Counted from the stretch's first letter, positions 8,345 to 16,843 are shown. The stretch: 36,173 nt of DNA from an uncultured Verrucomicrobiota bacterium (GCA_937894935.1 CALAYC010000180.1:1-36173), one strand, 5' to 3'. Notes: generated by a model from the sequence alone, not told the origin. A program made the numbers and translations.

Positions 8345-8968
8345 TTATTCCAACGCTGCCGTGCGGAGGTTGCGGAATTCGACTTTCATCTTCAGGCCGG
8401 GATGCACTTGCAGGCCGATTGGCGCGGGTTTGGAATAGCGGGCGTCGGTGTATTGACTGATCTGCTTGCCGTTGAGCCAGACAGTGAACGTGTCGCCTTT
8501 GGCTTCGATGCGAAATGTATTCCAGTCGTCCGGTTTGAAAATCTTCTCAACGCCTTTGGCGTGTCCGGCTTCGGGGTAGCCGACGTTGGGATTGATGGGA
8601 TGCCGCGCGAGGTAAAACGCGCCGGTCATGTCACGTTTCAAACTGCGCGAAATGCCGAGCTGCACCTGAATCTCCGGTTCTCGCATCATCACGCCGCTGT
8701 CGATTTCACCGGTCCAACGAGCATCCAGTTCAATCACGAAATTGGTGTAAACCTGTTCCGTGTACAGTACGTGACCTTGGAGCGACTCGTTGTTTTCGCC
8801 AATCAATACGCCGTTCTCGACCCGCCAGAACGGATTTGGATTCGGCACCCGCCAACCGGTGAGATCCGTGCCGTTGAAGATGGGCTTGAGTTCAACCGCC
8901 GTTGGTTCAGCAGCGAACAGCGGCGTGGCGAGAAATGCGGTGAGGAGAAACGTGGCGATGGTTTTCAT
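8345..8968 (-). CDS. Secreted DUF1080 (3-keto-disaccharide hydrolase) domain protein
   Basis: This 207-residue protein has a signal peptide (about 1-19, ending TPLFAA) and a single DUF1080 domain. Typical family features are FNGTDLTGW near residue 31, FWRVENGVLIG, DSGVMMREPEIQ and the closing KPAPIGLQVHPG strand. The fold is a LamG-like jelly roll. Members of this family hydrolyse 3-keto-glucosides or act on plant and bacterial polysaccharides. The start codon overlaps the stop of the GH9 gene by 4 bases (ATGA), so translation is coupled and the protein is probably made with the GH9 enzyme. The substrate is unknown. Confidence 0.9.
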   Translation of the reverse strand: MKTIATFLLTAFLATPLFAAEPTAVELKPIFNGTDLTGWRVPNPNPFWRVENGVLIGENNESLQGHVLYTEQVYTNFVIELDARWTGEIDSGVMMREPEIQVQLGISRSLKRDMTGAFYLARHPINPNVGYPEAGHAKGVEKIFKPDDWNTFRIEAKGDTFTVWLNGKQISQYTDARYSKPAPIGLQVHPGLKMKVEFRNLRTAALE

Positions 8969-10815
8969 GGGTTCAGGCTTAACAACGCAAACATTAGAAT
9001 GGCGGAGGCAGTTCCGTCCATCGTTGGTTCGTTGGTCGAGTAGTCCCGAACGTCATCGTGATAAACGGCTTCGCCTTGAAATGCCGCAAACGGATCTGGT
9101 CGCGACAGACTGACGCCGCGCAGTGCTTTGAAAATGCGCTCGTAAACCGGTCCATCCACCAGACCGCCGCGAACGGGACGTTTGAGCAGTTGTGTGGTCA
9201 TCAGATGCACGTCTTCGGAAAATTCATGGCCGATTTCTGTGAACATCGTTGTGCCCCACGGATTGCGTCCGAGCAACCAATCGCGTTGTTTTGCTGTGAA
9301 TTCCCGGAAGCGCGAATCACCGGTCATGCGCTCGTACATCAGACATTGTGTAACGAGTGCCGTAAGCAGGTTGTTCGAACACCAGATAAACGGTACGCCG
9401 ACGCGATACGGATTTTTTTCACCGGCGGCGATGCAGCGTTCGATGCCGGTGCGATAATAACCGGCGAGTAATTTTTTAAATTCGGCGTCCACAAGATCAT
9501 AAAGCCGGAAGTGGCCGACGTTCATGAACGGATAATATTGATAGTGTCCGGCCTGTTCCTTGCCCATCCAGCCTTCATCGGCGGCGAGCTTTGCGTAACG
9601 TTTGGCGTCCTCCAAAAATCGGTTTTCTCCGGTAGCGCGAAACAATTCCGCTGCGCCCCATTCCATGTCATCGGCCCAGGTCGTTTCTTCGTAGCGATAC
9701 GGCGCGCCGTAGGAATTTCCCTGCTGCACACCTTCCTTCGCGCGACCGAGCGAATAGACTTCCAAACCGGCTTTCAAACACCGCGCGGCAAAATCTTTTT
9801 GCTGCGGATCGTCTTTCCAGATCTGATACGCGAGCGCCATTGCTGCGGCGTAACGACCGGCAAGATTGGCAACGCCGGTGGATTCGCTCTGATACTGTTT
9901 CAGTCCCTGCGGCTTGCCATCAGCGAAATAGACCGGTCGCGCGTCGCCTTTGCCCCAGCCGTAATCTACGGTTTCATTTTGCGGTAAGCGCCAGCCCGCG
10001 TGATCGCGATCATCGGCGACCTGATGATAAAGCTGATCCGGCGCAGGATGCAGTTTGTGCAACCAGTCCAGTCCCCAGCGCGCTTCGTCGAGAATATCGG
10101 GAATACCATTTTTTCCGGGAAGGCCGAGAGAACTCACGCTATCGGTTTCAATTGGATGTCGCACCGCTACGCCTCTCACCCCATCCCGCTCGCCATCGGA
10201 TGGGGAGAGGGTGGCCGTTAGGCCGGGTGAGGAGAGCTTGGATTTGCTCACTTCATACGCGAGCAACATCTGAGCAGTCGCGTTGACTGACGTGAGCATG
10301 TATTTCAGCAGATCACCGGCATCGTGCCAGCCGCCGGTGGCATCCATCGGCGTGCCGTTGGTCAGCGGGCCATAAACGGTACGCCCGTCGTGTTGATGGC
10401 AATTGGTGTTGAGCCACGGATTGAAGCCGCAACGTTGCTGCCGCATGAATTCCAGAAGTTGCACAGAAAGCTCGCCGTAAAAGTCATTTCCGATGCGCAA
10501 GGGCAACGAACGATTCGTGCCGACTTTGATGACATAATCGCCGGGCGTGCGAAATGTCGTGAAATCCAGTTCCGCATGATTCGAGAAAGCGCCCCAGGCC
10601 GCGTTTGTGGTGAGGCGGAGTTTTCCTTGGAAGCTGACACGACTTTCGTTGCTGACGGAGAGAAGTGAAAATTCACCTGGTAGTGGCGCATGAGAAAACG
10701 CGACCGCGAATTTTGTTTCGTTGCTGTGAAACCCAAGCTGATTGGCGCGAATGAAAATCTCTTCTGCGGAAACGGAAGTGAGCGAGAGAAGCAGGAGTGC
10801 GGTAATGGTTTTCAT
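8965..10815 (-). CDS. GH9 endoglucanase-like enzyme with an in-frame repeat insertion
   Basis: The start is set at the ATG one base after the stop of the upstream deacetylase-like gene (TGATATG). It gives a signal peptide (MKTITALLLLSLTSVSA); the frame is open to 10842. The 616-residue product has an N-terminal Ig-like CelD_N domain (about 20-100, FIRANQLGF) and a GH9 (alpha/alpha)6 domain. GGWHDAGDLLKYM (about 161-173) supplies the catalytic Asp pair (D165/D168). NGIPDILDEARWGLDW, LLGRNPWG and the closing NEPTMDG (E596, probable proton donor) are present. GH9 enzymes cleave beta-1,4-glucans or related glycans with inversion. Between AYE and NGIPDILDE lies an extra segment of about 45 residues, of which residues 194-215 (LTATLSPSDGERDGVRG) are encoded by an interspersed palindromic repeat. 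The loop distant from the active-site motifs may tolerate it. Coupled to the genes on both sides. Confidence 0.9.
   Translation of the reverse strand: MKTITALLLLSLTSVSAEEIFIRANQLGFHSNETKFAVAFSHAPLPGEFSLLSVSNESRVSFQGKLRLTTNAAWGAFSNHAELDFTTFRTPGDYVIKVGTNRSLPLRIGNDFYGELSVQLLEFMRQQRCGFNPWLNTNCHQHDGRTVYGPLTNGTPMDATGGWHDAGDLLKYMLTSVNATAQMLLAYEVSKSKLSSPGLTATLSPSDGERDGVRGVAVRHPIETDSVSSLGLPGKNGIPDILDEARWGLDWLHKLHPAPDQLYHQVADDRDHAGWRLPQNETVDYGWGKGDARPVYFADGKPQGLKQYQSESTGVANLAGRYAAAMALAYQIWKDDPQQKDFAARCLKAGLEVYSLGRAKEGVQQGNSYGAPYRYEETTWADDMEWGAAELFRATGENRFLEDAKRYAKLAADEGWMGKEQAGHYQYYPFMNVGHFRLYDLVDAEFKKLLAGYYRTGIERCIAAGEKNPYRVGVPFIWCSNNLLTALVTQCLMYERMTGDSRFREFTAKQRDWLLGRNPWGTTMFTEIGHEFSEDVHLMTTQLLKRPVRGGLVDGPVYERIFKALRGVSLSRPDPFAAFQGEAVYHDDVRDYSTNEPTMDGTASAILMFALLSLNP
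10172..10236. repeat. Interspersed palindromic repeat inside the GH9 gene
   Basis: CCTCTCACCCCATCCC (10172-10187) pairs with GGATGGGGAGAGG (10198-10210) with a bulge. It is flanked by GGCCGTTAGGCC and a further CTCACC/GGTGAG pair. Read on the coding strand it gives LTATLSPSDGERDGVRG, in frame with GH9 and without a stop. From memory, peptides of the form LTPALSPSDGER recur in Verrucomicrobia gene calls because this repeat family is common there. I could not check this here. Confidence 0.7.
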
Positions 10816-10816
10816 A

Positions 10817-11644
10817 TCAGTGGGGCAGCTGGAGTAAATCATCTACGCGAACAAACTCGTAGCCTTTGCTGGAAAGATAATCGAGTAATTCGCCGAAGCG
10901 GGTGTAAAACTTGTCGGTCCGGATCGGACCGCTGCCAATGTGCAGCAATAGAATAAAGCCGTTTAAGCCGTGTGGATCGGTTTGCTCGCGTTTCACGATG
11001 CTGTCGAAGATAACCTGCGACGGCGTAAAATTTTTGTCAGCTTCGCCGGTGTAATCTGCATGTGAACGCGTGCCGGGTGTGTAGTTGATAAGCGTAAAAC
11101 CGGCTTGCGCGGCCCAGGCAACGATTTCCTGATTGTAATGTTCGTACGGCGGAATAAAGAAGCGCCCGGGCTGTTGCTTCAGCTTGAGCCGATTGAAGCG
11201 TCGCACGTTCGCCTGCAAATCCGTCACGAATACGTCACGGCTGACGAGCGTTTTTCGCTCTTTGGTCCACGAGCAATAGAGCAGATGTTTGTCGGAATGA
11301 ACGCTGAAGTAGTGGCCATCGTTGGCGATGCGTTTGACGATGGGCTGAAAATCCGAATCAGCGACGAAATCGCCGGTCAGGAAGAACGACGCTTTCGCGC
11401 GTCGCTTTTGTAATTCGTTCAAAATTGTCTCCGCGCCTTCGGCAAATTCGTGACCGGTGAACGCCAACGCAATTGCACGACGCGATTTGTCGCCGCGAAT
11501 GATTCCGCCGTGCACTACTTCGAGGTTTTTTAGATCGAGAGGTTCAGCAGTTGGTGGTTTGTGAGAAGAAATTTGGCAGCCGGAGGTAAAAAACAAATCG
11601 GCCAGCAACAGGAGAGCGATGCTGAGATAAAACCGATTCTTCAT
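10817..11644 (-). CDS. NodB-like polysaccharide deacetylase family lipoprotein, altered metal site
   Basis: This 275-residue protein has a lipoprotein signal (hydrophobic core, then FFTSGCQ with C23 as the lipidated cysteine). A NodB (CE4) fold follows: RAKASFFLTGDF, NDGHYFSVHSDKHLL, FFIPPYEHYN and GFILLLHIGSG are recognisable family strands. The metal-binding H116/H120 pair (HSDKH) is kept. The usual TFDDG motif with the catalytic and metal-binding aspartates is replaced by FTGHEFAEG (62-70), so both aspartates are missing. It may be a non-classical deacetylase or a binding protein. It leads an operon with GH9 (start one base beyond this stop) and DUF1080, which suggests that all three work on the same glycan. 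Confidence 0.82.
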   Translation of the reverse strand: MKNRFYLSIALLLLADLFFTSGCQISSHKPPTAEPLDLKNLEVVHGGIIRGDKSRRAIALAFTGHEFAEGAETILNELQKRRAKASFFLTGDFVADSDFQPIVKRIANDGHYFSVHSDKHLLYCSWTKERKTLVSRDVFVTDLQANVRRFNRLKLKQQPGRFFIPPYEHYNQEIVAWAAQAGFTLINYTPGTRSHADYTGEADKNFTPSQVIFDSIVKREQTDPHGLNGFILLLHIGSGPIRTDKFYTRFGELLDYLSSKGYEFVRVDDLLQLPH

Positions 11645-11728
11645 GCGAGGAGGATTGGCGAGTGACGCCGGCCGCGACGAGAAAATTCGTGCACCTGTTT
11701 ATGTAGGGAAACGTTGAAGAACGGCTTA

Positions 11729-11778
11729 CGCGAATTTCGCGAGTTGGCGGCAATTGAGTTTATGCGCGAAAGTTCGCG
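11729..11778. promoter_or_regulatory. Paired CGCGAA/TTCGCG palindromes in a divergent promoter region
   Basis: CGCGAATTTCGCG (11729-11741) and CGCGAAAGTTCGCG (11765-11778) are perfect dyads with the same half-site. Their centres are about 36-37 bases apart. Both are followed by CAATTG within 15 bases. They lie in the 247-base region between the divergent deacetylase-like lipoprotein gene and proB. The layout suggests a dimeric regulator binding twice. I recognise no specific factor and no clear -35/-10 box. Confidence 0.55.
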
Positions 11779-11891
11779 ACAATTGGTGTAAACCGCTCTG
11801 CGTGTTCGTTCATAGTTAAATTTGTTCCGCTTTGTGATCGTGGCTCAGTCGCCGGCTCGACACTGTGCGCGGCGTTTGTTACCAAGCTGGC

Positions 11892-12968
11892 GTGCGTTCG
11901 GAATTGTTCAACAACGTCTCCCGCATCGTGGTCAAGCTTGGCACGGGTGTCCTCACAGATGCCCGGAAGCAGATTGATCCGGCGCAATTGGAGCAGATTG
12001 TGGCGCAGGTCGCAGCGTTGCGGCAGGCGGGCAAGGAAGTCGTCGTCGTGACCAGCGGCGCGGTCGGTGCCGGCATGGGCGCGCTCGGTTATGAAATGCG
12101 TCCGACGGAATTGGCGGAAAAACAGGCCTGCGCGGCGGTGGGGCAATCGCGGCTGATGTCCACTTACGAAAAACTATTTGCGAAGCACAATCTCGTCGTC
12201 GCTCAGGTGCTGCTGACTCACGAAGATCTGGAACATCACGAGCGCCATCTCAACGCACGCAACACGCTAGTCACGCTGCTTCGGCATGGCGTCGTGCCTA
12301 TCATCAACGAAAACGACGCGGTTTCATTCACGGAAATCAAAGTCGGCGATAACGACACGATGTCTGCATTGGTAGCGGCATTGTTGCCGGCAGATCTGCT
12401 GGTGATTCTTACGACGGTAGATGGCGTCATCGCGAACTTCGGTCAGACCGATGCGAAAACGATTTCGGTGATTGAGCAGATCGACGCTGATTTGGAAAAA
12501 ATTGCTGGCGGCACGACCAGTGAAACGGCGGTCGGCGGCATGGCGACGAAGATTCAAGCCGCGAAAATTGCGGTGCGTTCCGGCATTCCGCTGGTGATAG
12601 CGTCGGGGCGGAAACGCGATGCGTTGGAGCGCATTTTGGCGGGCGAAGACGAAGGCACGTTTTTTGTCGCGCAGGAAGGAAAATTGCGCGGCCGGAAACG
12701 ATGGATTGCTTTCTTTCATCATCCTAAAGGCGCGTTGTTTGTGGATGATGGCGCGAAGACCGCATTGCGCGAAGCGGGCAAGAGTTTGTTGCCGCCCGGG
12801 GTGACACGGTGTGAAGGAAGTTTCGGCGCGGGCGATGTGATTCGCATTTGCGACTTGAACGGAACGGAGTTCGCGCGCGGTATCGCGAAATTCAGCGCGG
12901 AGGAAATCCGAAGCAACACTCTGGCGCGCGTGGAACTGGTGCATCGCGATGATCTGGTGATTTTGTAG
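11892..12968 (+). CDS. proB: Glutamate 5-kinase with C-terminal PUA domain
   Basis: It phosphorylates glutamate to gamma-glutamyl phosphate, the first step of proline synthesis, in the cytoplasm. The GTG at 11892 is chosen because it places the conserved IVVKLGTGVLTD strand about ten residues in, as in other ProB proteins; a GTG at 11865 is also open. The product is 358 residues, a normal length. The amino-acid-kinase domain shows VVVTSGAVGAGM, ACAAVGQSRLM, PIINENDAVSF and GDNDTMSALVAALL. GGMATKIQAA binds the nucleotide. The last 90 residues (GALFVDDGAKTAL onward) form the PUA domain. No proA lies next to it; mazG follows after 68 bases. There is no Shine-Dalgarno sequence. Confidence 0.95.
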   Translation: MRSELFNNVSRIVVKLGTGVLTDARKQIDPAQLEQIVAQVAALRQAGKEVVVVTSGAVGAGMGALGYEMRPTELAEKQACAAVGQSRLMSTYEKLFAKHNLVVAQVLLTHEDLEHHERHLNARNTLVTLLRHGVVPIINENDAVSFTEIKVGDNDTMSALVAALLPADLLVILTTVDGVIANFGQTDAKTISVIEQIDADLEKIAGGTTSETAVGGMATKIQAAKIAVRSGIPLVIASGRKRDALERILAGEDEGTFFVAQEGKLRGRKRWIAFFHHPKGALFVDDGAKTALREAGKSLLPPGVTRCEGSFGAGDVIRICDLNGTEFARGIAKFSAEEIRSNTLARVELVHRDDLVIL

Positions 12969-13036
12969 CCAAAGTTTCAACCGCGAACAAATTCGCCTCG
13001 TCCGCCAATTCAGAGTTCACAATTCAATTTTGATTC

Positions 13037-13693
13037 ATGAAGAAATCGAAGACTGCGATTGAGGATTTATTGCGCGTCATGGCTAAACTGCGGTCGCCGC
13101 AGGGCTGTCCGTGGGATCGCGAACAAAACCACATGACATTGCGCCGGCACGCGATTGAGGAGGTTTACGAACTGATTGACGCCATCGAAGCGAAGGACGA
13201 TCACGAGATGGCGGAGGAATTGGGCGATCTGCTGTTGCAGGTGGTGTTTCATTGTCAAATGGCGAAGGAGCGTGGGGCGTTTGATTTTGAGCACGTCACG
13301 CGACATCTGGTGGATAAGTTGATTCGGCGGCATCCACATGTTTTCGGTCAGGTGAAGGTCAAGAACGTGGACGAAGTCTGGGCGAACTGGGAGCGGATTA
13401 AAAAGGACGAAAAGAAAGGCACGCATCGCGAACGCCCGTCCGTGTTGGACGGCATTCCGAAACATCTTCCGGCGTTGTTGCGAGCCGAGAAACTCGTGAA
13501 GAAAGCGCGCAAAGCGAAGTTGCTTCCAGACAAAACGTCAAAGCGGCGCGCCAGCAAATCCGCTGTGGCGCGCGAGTTGTTTGAACTGGCGGCTTACGCG
13601 CAATCGCGCGGCTGGACGGCAGAGGAGCTGTTGTTGAGCGAGACCAAACGACGCGAGAAGGCACTGCGCCGTTTGGAAAAGCGCGCGGTGTGA
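13037..13693 (+). CDS. mazG: MazG nucleoside triphosphate pyrophosphohydrolase
   Basis: This 218-residue protein hydrolyses NTPs or dNTPs to monophosphates and pyrophosphate, and is thought to clean aberrant nucleotides from the pool. The N-terminal MazG domain is intact: RSPQGCPWDREQ (19-30), EEVYELID (E41, E42, E45) and EELGDLL (E61, D64) form the EExxE...ExxD metal-binding set. The second MazG-type half found in E. coli MazG is shortened and lacks its own acidic set, being replaced by a Lys/Arg-rich helical tail (KKARKAKLLPDKTSKRR). The stop codon abuts the stop of the convergent gene that follows. Probably expressed with proB or from its own promoter. Confidence 0.92.
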   Translation: MKKSKTAIEDLLRVMAKLRSPQGCPWDREQNHMTLRRHAIEEVYELIDAIEAKDDHEMAEELGDLLLQVVFHCQMAKERGAFDFEHVTRHLVDKLIRRHPHVFGQVKVKNVDEVWANWERIKKDEKKGTHRERPSVLDGIPKHLPALLRAEKLVKKARKAKLLPDKTSKRRASKSAVARELFELAAYAQSRGWTAEELLLSETKRREKALRRLEKRAV

Positions 13694-15598
13694 TTACTTC
13701 GCCCGAATATTTCCCACGTGGCTGATCGGAATAAAAATGCCATTGCCGACGTGTTGTAATTCCACAGAGGCGAGACGAGAGCCAATCAAATAACCGGACG
13801 TTCCAACTGTAGTGCTGACCTTCGAAGCGACAAAGATACCGTTACCATAGGCGGTCGCTGCCATCGTGCTTCCGTCACTGGAACTTGCGGCGCCGGTGTA
13901 ATTCGGAATCGTAGGCAGATTGCCGCGCAGCGACCAGCTAATGCCGGAGTTTTGCGAAACATAAACGCCGCCGCCTTTGGCGACTGCTATCATGCGTTGT
14001 CCGTCGGCAGACGAAGCAACGGCAGCCCAATCCCCGGAAACCGAACTGGCTGACCAGCTTTGTCCGTAGTCGGAGGAAACATAGAGCAGATTATTCGGAG
14101 CTGTATTGGCGCCAGCAACGAGAACGCTGCCATCTAACGAGGAAGCGACGCAGGTCCAGGAATGTTGAGCGAAGCGACCGGTCCAGGTAGCGCCAGCATT
14201 GGTTGAAACATGTATCTGTTGTCCTGAAGCTACGGCGACGAGGTTGCTGCCGTCTCCTGACGACGCTACTCCAGTCCAAGAGAAAGCGCTGGAGCTGAGG
14301 TTCCAGTTAGCGCCTCCGTTGATTGATGTTGCGATGCCGTAACTCCCAGCGGCGGCGACTAAACGATTGCCGTCGAGGGACGAGGCAATGCTTTTCCAGG
14401 TCCGTGCCAAGCCGCCGCTTGCAGCGGTGCGAGCGGTCCAATTCGCGCCTGAATCCGTAGATGTGTAGATGTGATTATTTTCAGCACACGCGGCTAATTT
14501 GGTTCCATCCGCAGAGGACGCGACAGAGTTCCAGGCGAGATTGCCCAGGTTTGCAGCGCGCGGCGTCCAGGTTGCTCCGTAATTTGTGGATGTATAAAGA
14601 GTGCCGGGATTGGCCGCCGCGATTAATTTGCTGCCATCAGCAGATGAAGCGATTGCTTTCCAGTTGATGAGTGAACTGCCGTTGGTTGTCCATGTGACTC
14701 CGACATTATCGAGCAAATTGCCGATGAGAATGCGTTGCCCGGCGTTCTGGGCGATGATCCAACCAGCAGCGCCGCTGCCGGAGACGCGGATGATGTTGCC
14801 CACGGGAATTTGGGCGGTAGGCGGTAAGGTAATGACAACTGGCGTGGTGTCGTTCGTAGCGAGATAGCCGTAGTTTGCGGAGGTGGTAAGGGCACTGCCA
14901 GTCGGCACGAAATCAAAGATACGCCCCGGCACGTTGGTTAAACCCCGGCCTTCGCCGTAAAAATTCGTGGCGGTAACGCTGCCTTTGAACACGGCATTAG
15001 TGGCGCTGAGCAGGGCGACGTTGGTGGACAGACGCGCGTCGGGAATCGTGCCGACGAGATTGGTTGGATTCAGATTGGTCAATGCGTTGCCATTGCCGAT
15101 GAAACTTGCGGCTGTGACACTCCCGCTGAAAGTGACGTTGTTGGTCAGCAAAGCCACATTGGTTGACAGGTTGGCGTCCGGGATTCTCCCGGTCAGATTG
15201 GTGGCGGCCACAGTACCGCTGTACGTTGCGGCATGGATTGCATACGGGGTTGCCGATAACAATTGCCGGGGCGTTAATGTGGTAAACGCGCTGGGGCTCC
15301 CATTCGTGCGCACACCGATTTCCAACCAGCGCGAGTTTCCGTCGAAGACGCTGCTCCCGAAATCGAGCGTCGTGGTGAACAACCCGTTGGTTACTCCTAC
15401 GGAGGAATTTGTCAGAGACACCCCGACCTGACTGCCTCCGGACAAAGCGTTGTGCAGCGTGAACCGCAAATCATATCGTCCGTTGGCCGGTTGGCCGTTG
15501 TCGTTGAGTTGGCCCTGGTAAGTAAACGTAGAACTCTGGCCCAGCGCGCTTAAGCTGAGAATGATTCCCCCCAATGCAACGAGTAACGTAGATTTCAC
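13694..15598 (-). CDS. Secreted fibre-like protein with six Asp-box (BNR) repeats
   Basis: The product is 634 residues. A signal peptide (about 1-20, ending LSALG) precedes a beta domain beginning FTYQGQLNDNGQPANG. Next are two tandem repeats of about 45 residues (NLTGRIPDANLSTNVALL and NLVGTIPDARLSTNVALL, each followed by SVTA.NFxGxGxxLTN), a pattern like phage or bacterial tail-fibre shafts. A short linker domain leads to a beta-propeller region. It has six Asp-box-like turns, among them STNYGATWT, STDSGANWT, SINGGANWN and STNAGATWT, spaced about 40-45 residues apart. Asp-box propellers occur in sialidases and photosystem assembly factors. No sialidase Arg triad is evident, so binding rather than catalysis is likely. 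The gene stands alone and is convergent with mazG. Confidence 0.8.
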   Translation of the reverse strand: MKSTLLVALGGIILSLSALGQSSTFTYQGQLNDNGQPANGRYDLRFTLHNALSGGSQVGVSLTNSSVGVTNGLFTTTLDFGSSVFDGNSRWLEIGVRTNGSPSAFTTLTPRQLLSATPYAIHAATYSGTVAATNLTGRIPDANLSTNVALLTNNVTFSGSVTAASFIGNGNALTNLNPTNLVGTIPDARLSTNVALLSATNAVFKGSVTATNFYGEGRGLTNVPGRIFDFVPTGSALTTSANYGYLATNDTTPVVITLPPTAQIPVGNIIRVSGSGAAGWIIAQNAGQRILIGNLLDNVGVTWTTNGSSLINWKAIASSADGSKLIAAANPGTLYTSTNYGATWTPRAANLGNLAWNSVASSADGTKLAACAENNHIYTSTDSGANWTARTAASGGLARTWKSIASSLDGNRLVAAAGSYGIATSINGGANWNLSSSAFSWTGVASSGDGSNLVAVASGQQIHVSTNAGATWTGRFAQHSWTCVASSLDGSVLVAGANTAPNNLLYVSSDYGQSWSASSVSGDWAAVASSADGQRMIAVAKGGGVYVSQNSGISWSLRGNLPTIPNYTGAASSSDGSTMAATAYGNGIFVASKVSTTVGTSGYLIGSRLASVELQHVGNGIFIPISHVGNIRAK

Positions 15599-15733
15599 AG
15601 GCGAGGCTTTTAGCAGATTACGGTCGAACTACAAGCCGCAACCCATAGTCCTTTTGGTCCGCAAAAAGATGCGTCAGGCCAAGGAACTGCGGCTCGACAA
15701 CCGACGATTCTCGCATAGGCTTCCAGCAACTTT

Positions 15734-16843
15734 ATGACCGATCCGCGTTACACCAAATTGGCCAAGTTACTCGTTACTTATTCCTGTCGCGTCAAAAAGG
15801 GCGACCGCGTGCTTATTGACGTGACGGATGTGCCGGATGAAATGTCGGTAGAGCTGATGCGGGCGGTGCGCGCGGCGGGCGGAATTCCGTTAATTGATGT
15901 GCGCCATTCCCGGATAACGCGGGAAATTCTGCGCGGCACAGATGAGAAACACGCGACGCTTGTGCGTGAGCTCGAACTCGCGCGAATGAAAAAGATGCAG
16001 TGTTACATTGCCATTCGCGGTTCAGATAACATCAGTGAAAATTCCGATGTGCCGAGTGACCGGATGTCACTGTATTCGCGGATTATTCGACCGGTGTTGG
16101 ATTGGCGCGTGGGCAAAACACGTTGGGTCGTTTTGCGTTGGCCATCGCCGAGCATGGCGCAAGGCGCAGGCATGAGCACGGAGGCGTTCGAGAATTTATA
16201 CTTCGACGTTTGCACGATGGATTATCGCAAAATGGCCAAGGCGATGGTGCCGTTGTGGAAGCGCATGAAGTCGGCGGACCGCGTGCACATCAAATCTCCG
16301 GGGACGGACCTCACCTTCAGCATCAAAGGTATTGGGGCGAAGATGTGCGAGGGCATTCTCAATATTCCCGATGGCGAAGTGTTCTCCTGTCCGGTGAAGA
16401 ATTCCGTCAACGGCGTGATTCAATTCAACGCACCGACCATTTACGCGGGGACGAAATTCGAGAACGTGCGCCTGGAGTTCAAGGACGGCAAAGTCATCAA
16501 TGCCACGAGCAGCAACACGAAGCGATTGAATGAAATTCTCGATACGGACGCGGGTGCGCGTTACGTAGGCGAATTCGCCATCGGCTTCAATCCGTACATT
16601 CTGAATCCGATGTGCGACATTTTGTTCGATGAGAAGATCGCCGGCTCGCTTCACTTCACACCGGGGCAGGCGTATGGGATTGCGGATAATGGAAATCGCA
16701 GTGCGGTGCATTGGGACATGGTGCTGATTCAACGTAAGGAATGGGGCGGCGGTGAAATCTGGTTCGATGGCGAATTGATTCGGAAAGACGGCCTGTTCGT
16801 GCCGAAGGATTTGAAGCCGCTGAATCCGCAGAATTTGAAATAA
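15734..16843 (+). CDS. M29 family aminopeptidase
   Basis: This 369-residue cytoplasmic metallopeptidase has the family's metal-binding set in the right order: E215 (IPDGEVF), E280 (YVGEFAIG), H307 (GSLHFTPGQAYG), H326 and D328 (SAVHWDM). M29 enzymes (aminopeptidase T/PepS type) remove N-terminal residues from peptides using two metal ions. The N-terminal half (KKGDRVLIDVTD ... AAGGIPLIDVR) matches the family's first domain. The length is near the family norm of about 370-410. The stop TAA is followed directly by the ATG of the phosphoesterase gene, so they form one transcript. The start lacks a Shine-Dalgarno sequence. Confidence 0.92.
   Translation: MTDPRYTKLAKLLVTYSCRVKKGDRVLIDVTDVPDEMSVELMRAVRAAGGIPLIDVRHSRITREILRGTDEKHATLVRELELARMKKMQCYIAIRGSDNISENSDVPSDRMSLYSRIIRPVLDWRVGKTRWVVLRWPSPSMAQGAGMSTEAFENLYFDVCTMDYRKMAKAMVPLWKRMKSADRVHIKSPGTDLTFSIKGIGAKMCEGILNIPDGEVFSCPVKNSVNGVIQFNAPTIYAGTKFENVRLEFKDGKVINATSSNTKRLNEILDTDAGARYVGEFAIGFNPYILNPMCDILFDEKIAGSLHFTPGQAYGIADNGNRSAVHWDMVLIQRKEWGGGEIWFDGELIRKDGLFVPKDLKPLNPQNLK

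Noticed and set aside
8330..9043. A 237-codon open frame on the plus strand
   Set aside because: It is antisense to the DUF1080 gene, which has a signal peptide, domain and operon coupling.
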